From contig NZ_SNAA01000006.1 in assembly GCF_004358695.1 (NCBI RefSeq), positions 1-64,000 of the forward strand: 64,000 nt of DNA, written 5' to 3'. The position numbers were made by a program, and so were the translations under genes. The first letter of the stretch is position 1, and every line of letters starts with the position of its first letter. This document shows positions 56,138 through 64,000 of this stretch, one piece after another. The notes under the pieces were generated by a model that saw nothing but the letters and a program-made list of their open reading frames with translations, ran no database searches and had not been told where the DNA came from. Source of the stretch: Palleronia sediminis (GTDB lineage Bacteria > Pseudomonadota > Alphaproteobacteria > Rhodobacterales > Rhodobacteraceae).

Positions 56138-56806
56138 ATGAAGCAGCACAAATACGGCGTCTTTATGTCCGAAGGGCGGGCCGATACGGTCGCAGGTGCC
56201 CGTTCGGCGGGGGGCAAGCGCCTGTTCGATCTCGCCCTCGCGATCCTTCTCCTGCCCATCGTTTCGATCATCGTCGGGATTCTCTATGTCCTTGTCCGGC
56301 TGGATGGCGGGCCCGGCTTTTTCGGCCACCGAAGGCTTGGTCGGAACGGCGAGGTCTTTCGCTGCTGGAAGCTGCGCACGATGGTGCCCGATGCCGAGAA
56401 AGTCCTTGCCGCGCATCTGCGCGACAACCCCGAGGCGGCGCGCGAATGGCACCGGGATTTCAAGCTGCGCGACGATCCCCGCATCACCCGCCTGGGCACA
56501 TTCCTGCGCGAGACCAGCCTCGACGAGTTGCCGCAGCTCTGGAACGTGCTGCGCGGCGAGATGAGCATCGTCGGCCCGCGCCCGGTGGTCCGCGAGGAGC
56601 TCGAGAAATACCGCGGCTACGAATGGTGCTACCTCGCCTGCCGGCCCGGCATCACGGGGCTGTGGCAGGTCTCGGGGCGCAACGATGTGGATTACGCGTC
56701 GCGGGTGGCGCTCGACGTGCAATACGCCACGCAGGCGAGCCTCGCACGGGATGTCGTCATCATCTTCCGCACCGCGTCGGCGGTGCTGGGCCGCACGGGA
56801 CGCTAG
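56138..56806 (+). CDS. exoY: Undecaprenyl-phosphate sugar phosphotransferase (ExoY-like initiating enzyme)
   Basis: The protein has 222 residues of the bacterial sugar transferase family. It has one membrane segment (FDLALAILLLPIVSIIVGILYVLV), then RCWKLRTM, DELPQLWNVLRGEMSIVGPRP and PGITGLWQVSGR. It transfers the first sugar phosphate to undecaprenyl phosphate, starting the repeat unit. I chose the ATG at 56138 (AAGG 10 bases before); 56120 is also possible. It is convergent with the next glycosyltransferase by 13 bases. Confidence 0.88.
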   Translation: MKQHKYGVFMSEGRADTVAGARSAGGKRLFDLALAILLLPIVSIIVGILYVLVRLDGGPGFFGHRRLGRNGEVFRCWKLRTMVPDAEKVLAAHLRDNPEAAREWHRDFKLRDDPRITRLGTFLRETSLDELPQLWNVLRGEMSIVGPRPVVREELEKYRGYEWCYLACRPGITGLWQVSGRNDVDYASRVALDVQYATQASLARDVVIIFRTASAVLGRTGR

Positions 56807-56819
56807 GCGGACCCGCCGC

Positions 56820-57971
56820 TCAGCCGTCGATCTCGGCGAGGGCGGCGGCGATGCCGCGGCGGAATGTCGGCTCGTCGAACTCGGTCGCGTGCGCCTGGAG
56901 CGATGTCGGGTCCAGCGCACCAAGCCCACGGTCGCGGAATTCCTGCACCGCACCGGCCAGCGCGTCGGGCCCCCCGCCCTCGAACAAAAGCCCGGTCTCG
57001 CCGTCGATCACCGTGTCCAGCGCCCCGCCGCGCCCCAGCGCGATGACGGGACGCCCCGAGGCCATCGCCTCGACCGGGACCATGCCGAAATCCTCTTCGC
57101 CCGGAAAGATCAGCGCCTCGCAGCGCGCGAGATGGTCCCTGACCTCGGCAAAGGGCCGTTTCCCCAGAACCCGCGTGCGCGGCCCCGCCTGCCGCGCCAG
57201 CCGGCGCGCGGTCTCGTCCGGGCCGCCGATCATCACGAGCGGCAGGTCGAGAGCGCGAAAGGCCGCGATGGCGTGGTCGGGCCGCTTGTAGGGGGCCAGC
57301 TCGCCCACCCAGAGAAAGAAATTCCCCCGCTCGGATGCGCGGACCGGCGCGAAATCCTCGACCGCCACGGGCGGGTGCACGACGCGCGCCTCGCGGCGCC
57401 AGTATTTCGAGATCCGCCGCGCCACATGGGTCGAGTTGGCGGCGAAACCGTCGACCCGCGCGGCGCTGGTCACGTCCCAGATCCGCATTTTGTGGGCCAA
57501 CATCGGCATGACCGCCCGCGTGACCGGCCCCGCACCCTCGCGATAGACGTGGTACTGGTCCCACAGATAGCGCATCGGCGAATGGCAGTAGCACAGATGC
57601 GGCGCGTCGGGGGGGGCGATCACGCCCTTGGCGGGGCCGGCCTCGGACGAGATGACGAGATCGTATCCGGTCAGGTCGATCTCTTCGAGGGCGCGGGGCA
57701 TCAGCGTGACGTATTTCTGGTAGAGCCGCCGTGCCATCGGCAGGCGCGCGATCCGCGTCTCCAGGATGCGATGCGCGAGGATCGTGTCGCTGAGCTGCGC
57801 GCGGTCGGCGACATGGGTGAACAGGTCGGCCTGCGGGAACATCCGGCACAGCGCCTCGAGCACCCGTTCGCCGCCGCGCATCCCGACGAGCCAGTAATGG
57901 ACGATCGCGACGCGCCCGCGGTGCCGCCCGGTGAATGACGGGGCGGCCATCATGGCGCGGGGGCTGCTCAT
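56820..57971 (-). CDS. Glycosyltransferase family 4
   Basis: The protein has 383 residues, GT-B fold, with WVGELAPYKRPD near the nucleotide site and GEEDFGMVPVEAMASG (E-x7-E) at the C-terminal half. The region APHLCYCHSPMRYLWDQYHVY is typical of mannosyl/rhamnosyl transferases of export systems. Its start overlaps the export-protein stop (ATGA). It is last in the minus-strand operon of chain-length protein, export protein and this gene. Confidence 0.86.
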   Translation of the reverse strand: MSSPRAMMAAPSFTGRHRGRVAIVHYWLVGMRGGERVLEALCRMFPQADLFTHVADRAQLSDTILAHRILETRIARLPMARRLYQKYVTLMPRALEEIDLTGYDLVISSEAGPAKGVIAPPDAPHLCYCHSPMRYLWDQYHVYREGAGPVTRAVMPMLAHKMRIWDVTSAARVDGFAANSTHVARRISKYWRREARVVHPPVAVEDFAPVRASERGNFFLWVGELAPYKRPDHAIAAFRALDLPLVMIGGPDETARRLARQAGPRTRVLGKRPFAEVRDHLARCEALIFPGEEDFGMVPVEAMASGRPVIALGRGGALDTVIDGETGLLFEGGGPDALAGAVQEFRDRGLGALDPTSLQAHATEFDEPTFRRGIAAALAEIDG

Positions 57972-59410
57972 CCCGGCGGGAACGTCTCGGGGCGCGGCGG
58001 CGGGGCAAGACCCGGCGCGCGGTCGCCGGTATACAGCTCGAGCGGCCCGGCGGCCGCCCGCGGCGCGATCTCGGGCGGGGCGGGGGGGTCGGGCACGGCG
58101 GCCGCGGTGGGCGCGGCCACGCGCGACAAAGGCGGGCTCGGGGGCAGGGCGGGGCCGCCCGACAGGACCGATCCATGCGCGATCACCTCGACGATCAGCG
58201 TATCGCCCGGCAAGAGCGTCGTGTCGGGCGTGACCTCCATGCCGCCCGGCCGCCCGTCCCTCGGCGACACGAGGGCGAAGTCGAGCTCGATCACGTCGGA
58301 CAGGGCTGGCGACACCGCCCCCGCGCCGGTCAGGACCGCCAGATCCTGTAGCGCCTCGGCATGCCGCAACCGCGCCCGGTCGAGATCCATCCGCGCCGCA
58401 CCGATCAGCGCCAGGGTATCGTCGCGCGCCTCGCCCAGGTATCGCGTCCGGGCGCGCCGGGCATCGGCCAGCGCCCGCGAGGCCGCGATCAGCGCGGATT
58501 CCAGTTCAAGGCTGCGCGATTGCGCGTCGATGAACCGCTGCTCGACACCGTCCATCCGGGCCGCCGTCTGAAGCCCCCGGTCCTGAAGCTCGCGCGCCGC
58601 GGCCAGCGCGGCCTCGGCATTGGCGATCACCTGCGCGTGGAGTTCGATGCGCTGGCGAAACAGCGCCTGTTGCGCCTCGATGGTGGCGATCTCGTCGGCC
58701 CAGTAGGCCAAAAGCGCGTCCCGCTGCGCGCGCCGGTCGGCATGGGTGCGTGCCTCGACATCCAGCATGTCGGCCAGCGGAATCGCCGCGGGGTCGGGGA
58801 TCGCTGACATCAGCCATTCGGCCGGGTCGGGCGTGGCACTGTCGGCCAACGCGGCCTCGAGCCGGCCGAGCCGGGCGACGAGGCTCGCGATCTCGAGGTT
58901 GAGGCGCTGCAGCTCGCCCGCGACCGAGACGCGGGCGCGTTCCTGTCCCAGGCCGTCAGCGCCTGCCGCCCCGCCGCCCGCAAGGCCCAGCGCGGTCGTC
59001 ACGGTCATGCCCGGCAAGTAGTCCTGTCGCCCCGGCCGCGCGACATCGCCCGCGATCACGATGGCGGCGTAATCCGAGATCGAGACCGAGGCCCGCGCCT
59101 CGAGCAATTGGCCCAGCCGCTCGGTCTGCACCTCGATGGCGGCCGCCGCCTCGTCCAGCGTCAGGGTGGCAACAGGCACCGCGCCAATATCGGGCAGCCG
59201 CACCTGTCCGTCGATATCGACGGCGGCCACGATCCGCTCGGGCTCGCCCAGCATCGAGACCTCGATCCGGTCGCCGGGGACAAGGCGATATGGTTCGGCC
59301 AGGGCCGCCCCCGGCCCCAGCAGCAGTGCGGCCAGCAGCGCGGTGATGCGGCCCGCGATGCGCGGGCGACGATCAGGCCGCGGCATGGCGGCGCGCCGCG
59401 TCCCGGCCAT
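57968..59410 (-). CDS. Polysaccharide export outer-membrane protein (ExoF-like)
   Basis: The protein has 480 residues: a signal-like helix at 20-38 (ALLAALLLGPGAALAEP), then the OPX export domain (YRLVPGDRIEVSMLGEPE, GDVARPGRQDYLPGMTV) and a long coiled coil (about 190-330). It ends in a second domain and a Pro/Ala tail. OPX proteins carry the finished polymer through the periplasm and outer membrane. The start at 59410 has GAGGA before it and overlaps the upstream gene by 38 bases; an ATG at 59386 is the alternative. Confidence 0.84.
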   Translation of the reverse strand: MAGTRRAAMPRPDRRPRIAGRITALLAALLLGPGAALAEPYRLVPGDRIEVSMLGEPERIVAAVDIDGQVRLPDIGAVPVATLTLDEAAAAIEVQTERLGQLLEARASVSISDYAAIVIAGDVARPGRQDYLPGMTVTTALGLAGGGAAGADGLGQERARVSVAGELQRLNLEIASLVARLGRLEAALADSATPDPAEWLMSAIPDPAAIPLADMLDVEARTHADRRAQRDALLAYWADEIATIEAQQALFRQRIELHAQVIANAEAALAAARELQDRGLQTAARMDGVEQRFIDAQSRSLELESALIAASRALADARRARTRYLGEARDDTLALIGAARMDLDRARLRHAEALQDLAVLTGAGAVSPALSDVIELDFALVSPRDGRPGGMEVTPDTTLLPGDTLIVEVIAHGSVLSGGPALPPSPPLSRVAAPTAAAVPDPPAPPEIAPRAAAGPLELYTGDRAPGLAPPPRPETFPPG

Positions 59411-61601
59411 GGACGCGATCCTCGGCCCGCGCGTCGGCCATGGTCAGCGCAAGGTGGATCGGCCCGGCCCCTGCGCCGCGCAGCAGCCGCAGCGCATCCA
59501 TGACCGCGCCGCGCGGGGTCCGGTTCTGGCGGACGACCAGCAGCGTGCGGTCGACCGGCGGCGCGAGCGTCAGCGTCTCGACCGCGCGCAGCACCGGCGG
59601 GGCCACGATCACGACGAGATCGAACCGGTCGCCGAGGGCTGCCATGACATCGGCCATCCGGGCCGGATCGACCGCGTCGACGAGGTCGGGATCGGAGGTG
59701 GACAGCGCAAGCAGGTGGAACCCGTCGGAGGGAACGGGCGCCGTGGCCTCCTCGGGTCTGGCCGCACCCCGCAGCACCTCGGCAAGGCCGGGGTCATGGC
59801 GGACCTGCAATGCGCGGGCAAGCCGCGGGTCGTGCAGCTCGAGATCGACCACGACCACCGACCGCCCCGCGCGGGCCTCGAGATGCGCGAGGCCGAGCGC
59901 CACGGAAATCGCGTCCTCGTCCCCGACCGAGGATGTCACCATCAGCGACCGCCCCCCCGGCGACGCGCCCAGCGCCCCATCCGCCGCGAAAAGCGATCCG
60001 CGTAGGCGGCGAAGCCCGTTGGCAAGCGGTTGGTGCGGTGCCTTGCGCAGCGACGCGAGCAGCGCCCGAGGCTGGCGCCGCCCCTTGCCGGGCAGCGCGG
60101 CCGGAACCGGCAGTCCGGCGGCGCGCTCGAGCTCGCCTGCCCGCGCGAAACCGGGGCGCGACGCGACCGACAGGAACACCAGGATCAGCGCGATGGCAAA
60201 GCCAGCCGCGGCGCCCAGCGCGGTGAACAGACCCTTGCGCGGCCCCGAAGGCGCGCCGGGGATCACCGCGCGCTCGACGACCCGCGCGCCCGCGCTTTGC
60301 AGTTCGGCGACGGGCCGGGTTTCGTTCAGTCGCGTCAGGAGCGACCCGTAGCTGTCGCGCACCGCCGCGGCCTGCCGTTCGAGCTGCCGCAGCTCGAGCG
60401 TGGTCTGCGACACGTCGGCCAGCCGCGCCTCGAGATCGGAAAGGCTTTGCCCGATGCTGGCGGTGCGGATGCGCGCCACGTCCATCTCGTTGCGAAGGGT
60501 GCCGACGATATTCGTGACCTCGGCGCTCAGCTCGGTCTCGACGAGGTCGCGCTGGTTGCGGATCGCGAGGCGGCTGGAATGGTCAGCACTGACCCGCGTG
60601 GCCAGCACCGCATCTTCGCGGATCAGCTCGGAGACCTGGGTGCGCAGCGCATCGACGAAAGGCGAGGTCAGCAGATCGGCCGCGGCGGAAATGCCGCCCT
60701 CGTCGATGACGGCGGTGATCTGGTCATAGCGGGCCTCGGCGGCGGCGAGGTCGGCGGCGGCCAGCGTATGCTGGGTGCTGAGATCGCGCAGCTGCTGCTC
60801 GACGATGCCGGGGGACACGCCGTTATCGGCGATCTCGCGGGCGCGGTATTCGTCGACCGCGGCCTCGGCCTCCTGCACGGCGGCCGACATCATCGCCACC
60901 CGGTCCTCGAGAAAGGCATTGGCGTCGCGCACGCTGGCGCGCCGTTCGCGCACCTGCTGGTCGATATAGGTGCGCACCAGCGCATTCGCCATCAGCGCCG
61001 AAAGCTCGGGATTGCCGGTCGAGACCGAAACGTTGAAGATATAGGACTCGCCCTCGCGCCAGACGTCCGTGGCCGCACGAAAGGCGCCGACCATGCGCCG
61101 CATCCACCGCTCTTCGGGCGACAGCAAAGGGTCGGCCACGGCATCGGCGGACCCGTCCATTCCCAGCAATGCGCGGATCTGCCCGCGCACGACGTCCCGC
61201 ATCGAAGGCCCGGCATCGGGCGGATCGAACACCGCCAGCCGATCGGACGGGAAACCGGCGATGACCTCTTCGAGCAGCAAGTTGGACTGAAGCACCGCGA
61301 CCTGCGAATCGAGGAGGCGGTTGTCGGGCAGGGGGTTCGTCACGACATCGTCGGCATTCAAGAGCTGCACGCGGCTGGGATCCACCATGAAGCTCGCGCG
61401 GGCCGAATAGACCGGCTCGATCCGCGAGACGGCGAGATAGGCGAGCAGCCCGCCCAGGATCACCGCGAGAACGATCATGCTGCGGCGGCGCCAGAGGTCG
61501 GACACGAGCGAGCCGAGTTCGACGCGGTCCGCGGTTGCGCGGTCGATCTCGGCCGGGAAGAACCGCGGCGGGGTGCCGAGCCTTGACGAGATGTTGTTCA
61601 T
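59373..61601 (-). CDS. Chain-length/export protein, Wzc-ExoP type with degenerate kinase domain
   Basis: The protein has 742 residues: Wzz region with helices at about 41-58 and 455-480, a long coiled-coil periplasmic part, then a C-terminal P-loop domain. That domain has lost its signature. The Walker A position reads SSVGDEDAIS (about 547-556), where the family has PGEGKS/T, so the Lys is gone. The A' site reads VVVVDLELHDP and the Walker B VVIVAPP lacks the Asp. The C-terminal Tyr-rich tail is absent too. It probably controls chain length but should not be a working tyrosine kinase. It is the first gene of its operon. Confidence 0.85.
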   Translation of the reverse strand: MNNISSRLGTPPRFFPAEIDRATADRVELGSLVSDLWRRRSMIVLAVILGGLLAYLAVSRIEPVYSARASFMVDPSRVQLLNADDVVTNPLPDNRLLDSQVAVLQSNLLLEEVIAGFPSDRLAVFDPPDAGPSMRDVVRGQIRALLGMDGSADAVADPLLSPEERWMRRMVGAFRAATDVWREGESYIFNVSVSTGNPELSALMANALVRTYIDQQVRERRASVRDANAFLEDRVAMMSAAVQEAEAAVDEYRAREIADNGVSPGIVEQQLRDLSTQHTLAAADLAAAEARYDQITAVIDEGGISAAADLLTSPFVDALRTQVSELIREDAVLATRVSADHSSRLAIRNQRDLVETELSAEVTNIVGTLRNEMDVARIRTASIGQSLSDLEARLADVSQTTLELRQLERQAAAVRDSYGSLLTRLNETRPVAELQSAGARVVERAVIPGAPSGPRKGLFTALGAAAGFAIALILVFLSVASRPGFARAGELERAAGLPVPAALPGKGRRQPRALLASLRKAPHQPLANGLRRLRGSLFAADGALGASPGGRSLMVTSSVGDEDAISVALGLAHLEARAGRSVVVVDLELHDPRLARALQVRHDPGLAEVLRGAARPEEATAPVPSDGFHLLALSTSDPDLVDAVDPARMADVMAALGDRFDLVVIVAPPVLRAVETLTLAPPVDRTLLVVRQNRTPRGAVMDALRLLRGAGAGPIHLALTMADARAEDRVHGRDAARRHAAA

Positions 61602-61634
61602 GCTCCCCTCTCGTTTCGGGAGTGTTCTCGCAAG

Positions 61635-61649
61635 ATTACCTTACGTCAC
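61635..61649. promoter_or_regulatory. Polysaccharide-locus motif, copy 5
   Basis: On the minus strand it reads GTGACGTAAGGTAAT, 13 of 15 matches, 33 bases upstream of the chain-length gene. Confidence 0.55.
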
Positions 61650-61738
61650 TCCTTACTTGATTGACCGGAACGCCCCCGAATCGCAAGCTTTAATGCCCGC
61701 CCCCCGTCGATTGTCCCCCGCGGGCCGGCAGGGGTTTA

Positions 61739-61753
61739 TTGACGCAGGGTAAA
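61739..61753. promoter_or_regulatory. Polysaccharide-locus motif, copy 6
   Basis: On the plus strand it reads TTGACGCAGGGTAAA, 15 of 15 matches, 91 bases upstream of the third sulfotransferase. GGTTTA at 61733-61738 and TAAACC at 61750-61755 make a further perfect inverted repeat around it. Confidence 0.55.
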
Positions 61754-61844
61754 CCTCTAGGCTGGCCCCCGAACGACACCGCGCCCGGCCGGGACGCCGC
61801 GCGGCGTGGCAAAGTGGGCGTGTCCCCGGATCGGAGGTTTCTCG

Positions 61845-62756
61845 ATGACGCGCATCGTTCTGCACGCGGGCATGGACAAGACCGGCACCACCTCTGTCCA
61901 GACCGTCATGGCCCGCAATGCGGCGCGGATGCGCGCGGGCGGCGTGCTCTATCCGGTCGCGGGGCGCTATGGGGGCGACGTGAACCACCTGGCGCTTGCG
62001 CGCAGCCTGACGCCCGACCCGCCGGCCATCCCGACGCCGCTGCCGCCCCCGCCGCTGGACTGGGAGGGATCGGTCGAGGCGCTTCACCGCGAGATCGACG
62101 CGGCACGGCCCCGCGTCACCTTTCTGTCGTCCGAGGCGTTCTGGATCCCCGACGCCTTTCCGATCCGCGCGCTGTCGCGGCTGGCCGCCGATCTCGCGCC
62201 CAACCGGGTCGAGGTACTGATCTTTCTGCGGCCAGCGGGCAGCTATCTCCGGTCCTCCTACGCGCAATCGGTCCGGGGGCCGCAAAGGTCGCGGCTGGGC
62301 TTCGAGACGCATGTGCGCAACATGGTGGCCCGGCGGATGGTGGATTACGCCGCGCGCATCGCCGAGTTCCGCCGCGTCTTCGGCCGCGACCGGGTGCATG
62401 TCCGCCGTTATACGCCACGCGGTCCGGGCACGCTGCGCACGGTGCTCGACCTGCTGGGCGCGCCCGATCCCGCGAACGATCCGGTGGCGGCACATCACGC
62501 CAACGGGCAGGTGTCGCGGGCGGGGCTGCACCTCTATCGGCTCGCCAACCGCGCGCGTCTGCCCCGGCGCGCGATCCCCTGGACGCTCGAGCCCGTGGAC
62601 CGCGCCTGGAAATCGGCGATGGCCGCGTCCGAGATCGCGCGGACGCTCGATGCGCGGATCGACCCCTCGGACCCCGACGACCTGCGCCGGCTCGATGCCG
62701 ACCATCCCCTGCCCGACGAGGTGCTCGGCGTCCCGCCCGAGGGCGAGCGGGGCTGA
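61845..62756 (+). CDS. Sulfotransferase-like protein (3 of 3 in the locus)
   Basis: The protein has 303 residues starting MTRIVLHAGMDKTGTTSVQ, the PAPS-binding loop (about 8-16), with a weak second motif VLIFLRPAGSYLRSSY. GGAGG precedes the ATG at 61845. It is the most divergent of the three and the last gene of the polysaccharide locus. It may sulfate a sugar, but other acceptors or a related non-catalytic role cannot be excluded. Confidence 0.7.
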   Translation: MTRIVLHAGMDKTGTTSVQTVMARNAARMRAGGVLYPVAGRYGGDVNHLALARSLTPDPPAIPTPLPPPPLDWEGSVEALHREIDAARPRVTFLSSEAFWIPDAFPIRALSRLAADLAPNRVEVLIFLRPAGSYLRSSYAQSVRGPQRSRLGFETHVRNMVARRMVDYAARIAEFRRVFGRDRVHVRRYTPRGPGTLRTVLDLLGAPDPANDPVAAHHANGQVSRAGLHLYRLANRARLPRRAIPWTLEPVDRAWKSAMAASEIARTLDARIDPSDPDDLRRLDADHPLPDEVLGVPPEGERG

Positions 62757-62883
62757 CGCGACGGCGCGGGCCGTCCGCCGGAAAGACGACATTGCACATC
62801 TGCGGTTTCGATGGTGTCATGCCCGGCACCGCAGCACCCAAGCGATTGCGGATGACGAACCCCCAAGGGAGAAAGGCACGACC

Positions 62884-63861
62884 ATGCTCAGAACCTCGAC
62901 TATCGGCCCCGCGCTGTTGACCGCCATCGCGCTGATGGCCGGTCCCGCTTTCGCGCAGGAGGCCGAGACCGACGCGCTGGACGCACAATATACCGACGCG
63001 GACGGCGACCTTGTCGCCGACGCCCCCGAGGACGAGTCGGCGCTGCGCAACCCCGACACGTTGATCTTTGCCTATACCCCGGTCGAGGATCCCGCGATCT
63101 ACGAGGATATCTGGACCCCCTTCATCGAGCATCTCGAGGACGTGACCGGCAAGGACGTGCAGTTCTTTGCCGTGCAGTCGAACTCGGCCCAGGTCGAGGC
63201 GATGCGCTCGGGGCGTCTGCATATCGCCGGCTTCTCGACCGGCCCGACGCCCTTCGCCGTGAACCTCGCGGGGGCGGTGCCCTTTGCGATCATGGGCGCC
63301 GAGGACGGCCAGTTCGGCTACAAGCTGCAGGTCTATACGCAGGCCGACAGCGACATCCAGGAGGTCGCCGACCTCGCCGGCAAGCGCGTGGCGCATACCT
63401 CGCCCACGTCGAACTCGGGCAACCAGGCGCCGCGCGCGCTGTTCCCCGATCTGGGCGTCGTGCCCGACGAGGATTACGAGGTCAGCTATTCCGGCAGCCA
63501 CGACCAGTCGATGCTGGGCGTCGTCGCGGGCGACTATGACGCGGCGCCGGTGGCGTCCGAGGTGGTGGACCGCATGGCCGAGCGCGGGCTCTACGATCCC
63601 GAAGAGGTGCGCATCGTCTGGGAAAGCGACCCCTTCCCGACCACGTCCTATGCCTATGCGCACGACCTCGCGCCCGAGCTCAAGGACAGCATCGAAGAGG
63701 CGTTCTTCAGCTTCGATTTCGAGGGCACCGCGCTGGGCGAGGAGTTCGCGGGCGTGAGCAAGTTCATCCCGATCACCTACAAGGATCAGTGGAAGGTCAT
63801 CCGCCAGATCCAGAAGGCGAACGGCGTCGAGTACACGCCGCAGGGCCTTGCCGCGGAATAA
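62884..63861 (+). CDS. phnD: Phosphonate/phosphite ABC transporter binding protein (PhnD type)
   Basis: The protein has 325 residues with a Sec signal (about 1-22, ending AFAQ) and a PhnD-like binding domain. The ligand region reads THTSPTSNSGNQAP-like (HTSPTSNSGNQAPR), which fits a phosphate-type oxyanion pocket. A short acidic DADGDLVAD insert follows the signal. It is followed 57 bases on by the phnC start. Phosphonate, phosphite or phosphate could be the ligand. Confidence 0.85.
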   Translation: MLRTSTIGPALLTAIALMAGPAFAQEAETDALDAQYTDADGDLVADAPEDESALRNPDTLIFAYTPVEDPAIYEDIWTPFIEHLEDVTGKDVQFFAVQSNSAQVEAMRSGRLHIAGFSTGPTPFAVNLAGAVPFAIMGAEDGQFGYKLQVYTQADSDIQEVADLAGKRVAHTSPTSNSGNQAPRALFPDLGVVPDEDYEVSYSGSHDQSMLGVVAGDYDAAPVASEVVDRMAERGLYDPEEVRIVWESDPFPTTSYAYAHDLAPELKDSIEEAFFSFDFEGTALGEEFAGVSKFIPITYKDQWKVIRQIQKANGVEYTPQGLAAE

Positions 63862-63918
63862 GCTGTTGCGATACCGGGGGCGGCGCGGCCTGTGCCGCTC
63901 CCGACAGGAGACCGGCCC

Positions 63919-64000
63919 ATGCTGAAAATCACCGATCTGGTCAAACGCTACGGCGGCGGCGAGCCGGTTCTGAAAGACCTCAACCTGACCATCGAGGGCG
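63919..64000 (+). CDS. phnC: Phosphonate/phosphite ABC transporter ATPase (start only)
   Basis: The first 27 codons (MLKITDLVKRYGGGEPVLKD...) open an ABC ATPase of the PhnC type, cut by the window end before the Walker A motif. AGGAG precedes the ATG. The order after phnD makes PhnC the expected identity. Confidence 0.75.
   Translation, partial: MLKITDLVKRYGGGEPVLKDLNLTIEG

Noticed and set aside
40961-61753. Reading the 15-bp motif as a simple sigma-70 -35 box (TTGACG)
   Set aside because: No consistent -10 box occurs 16-18 bases downstream in the six copies, and conservation extends well past the hexamer.
62757-62883. Pho box before phnD
   Set aside because: Only one TGTCAT-like half is present (near 62815); the second half at 11-base spacing is missing.

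Overview
The window is GC-rich, tightly packed DNA. It fits an alphaproteobacterium, most likely a member of the Rhodobacteraceae (Roseobacter-like). This is inferred from gene content: a PcaQ-controlled pobA/pca operon with a beta-keto-acid cleavage enzyme, TRAP and Sit transporters, and an ExoY/ExoF/ExoP-like polysaccharide locus. It is not based on a database search. No tRNA, rRNA or CRISPR array was seen.

Layout. 1-121: right end of an IS5-family insertion sequence. 0.3-11.4 kb: a mixed accessory stretch with a cytochrome c' and diheme cytochrome c pair, an exported metallo-beta-lactamase-fold hydrolase, an EF-hand protein divergent from an OmpR-type response regulator and its sensor kinase, a beta-lactamase-like serine hydrolase, DUF5996, an FMN reductase and a cupin protein. 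Two genes here are broken: a glutathione S-transferase by an in-frame TGA, and an SMP-30/gluconolactonase by a TAG plus a +1 slip in a G/C run. 11.4-18.1 kb: pcaQ divergent from pobA-pcaC-pcaH-pcaG-BKACE-pcaD-pcaB, which takes 4-hydroxybenzoate to beta-ketoadipate and probably on to acetoacetate and succinyl-CoA. 18.1-25.4 kb: TRAP transporter, ThDP-dependent 2-oxo-acid decarboxylase, aldehyde dehydrogenase and an AraC regulator. This looks like an upper pathway that could feed an aromatic acid to PobA.

25.4-30.5 kb: ttrBCA, a tetrathionate-reductase-type molybdoenzyme behind a good FNR-type site. 30.8-34.4 kb: sitABCD manganese/iron importer. 34.5-38.0 kb: a cobalamin riboswitch followed by DUF1636 and a BtuD-BtuF-BtuC type importer, in which the ATPase gene has no stop codon and runs in frame into the binding-protein gene. 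38.1-40.9 kb: DUF454, PRC-barrel, AI-2E-family and LysE-family membrane or envelope proteins.

41-62.8 kb: a large exopolysaccharide locus of the Wzx/Wzy type. It has an initiating ExoY-like phosphosugar transferase, five glycosyltransferases, a flippase, a polymerase/ligase-like protein, an outer-membrane export protein and a chain-length protein with a ruined kinase P-loop. It also has a pyruvyl transferase, three sulfotransferases, an FAD protein, an exported glycoside hydrolase and a phosphoribosyltransferase-HAD protein. The predicted product is a pyruvylated and perhaps sulfated acidic polysaccharide. Every divergent promoter region in this locus carries a copy of a 15-bp motif, TTGACGYARGGTMAM (six copies). 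I do not recognise it, and it is the strongest candidate for an undescribed regulatory system here. The window ends in phnD and the first codons of phnC (phosphonate/phosphite uptake).
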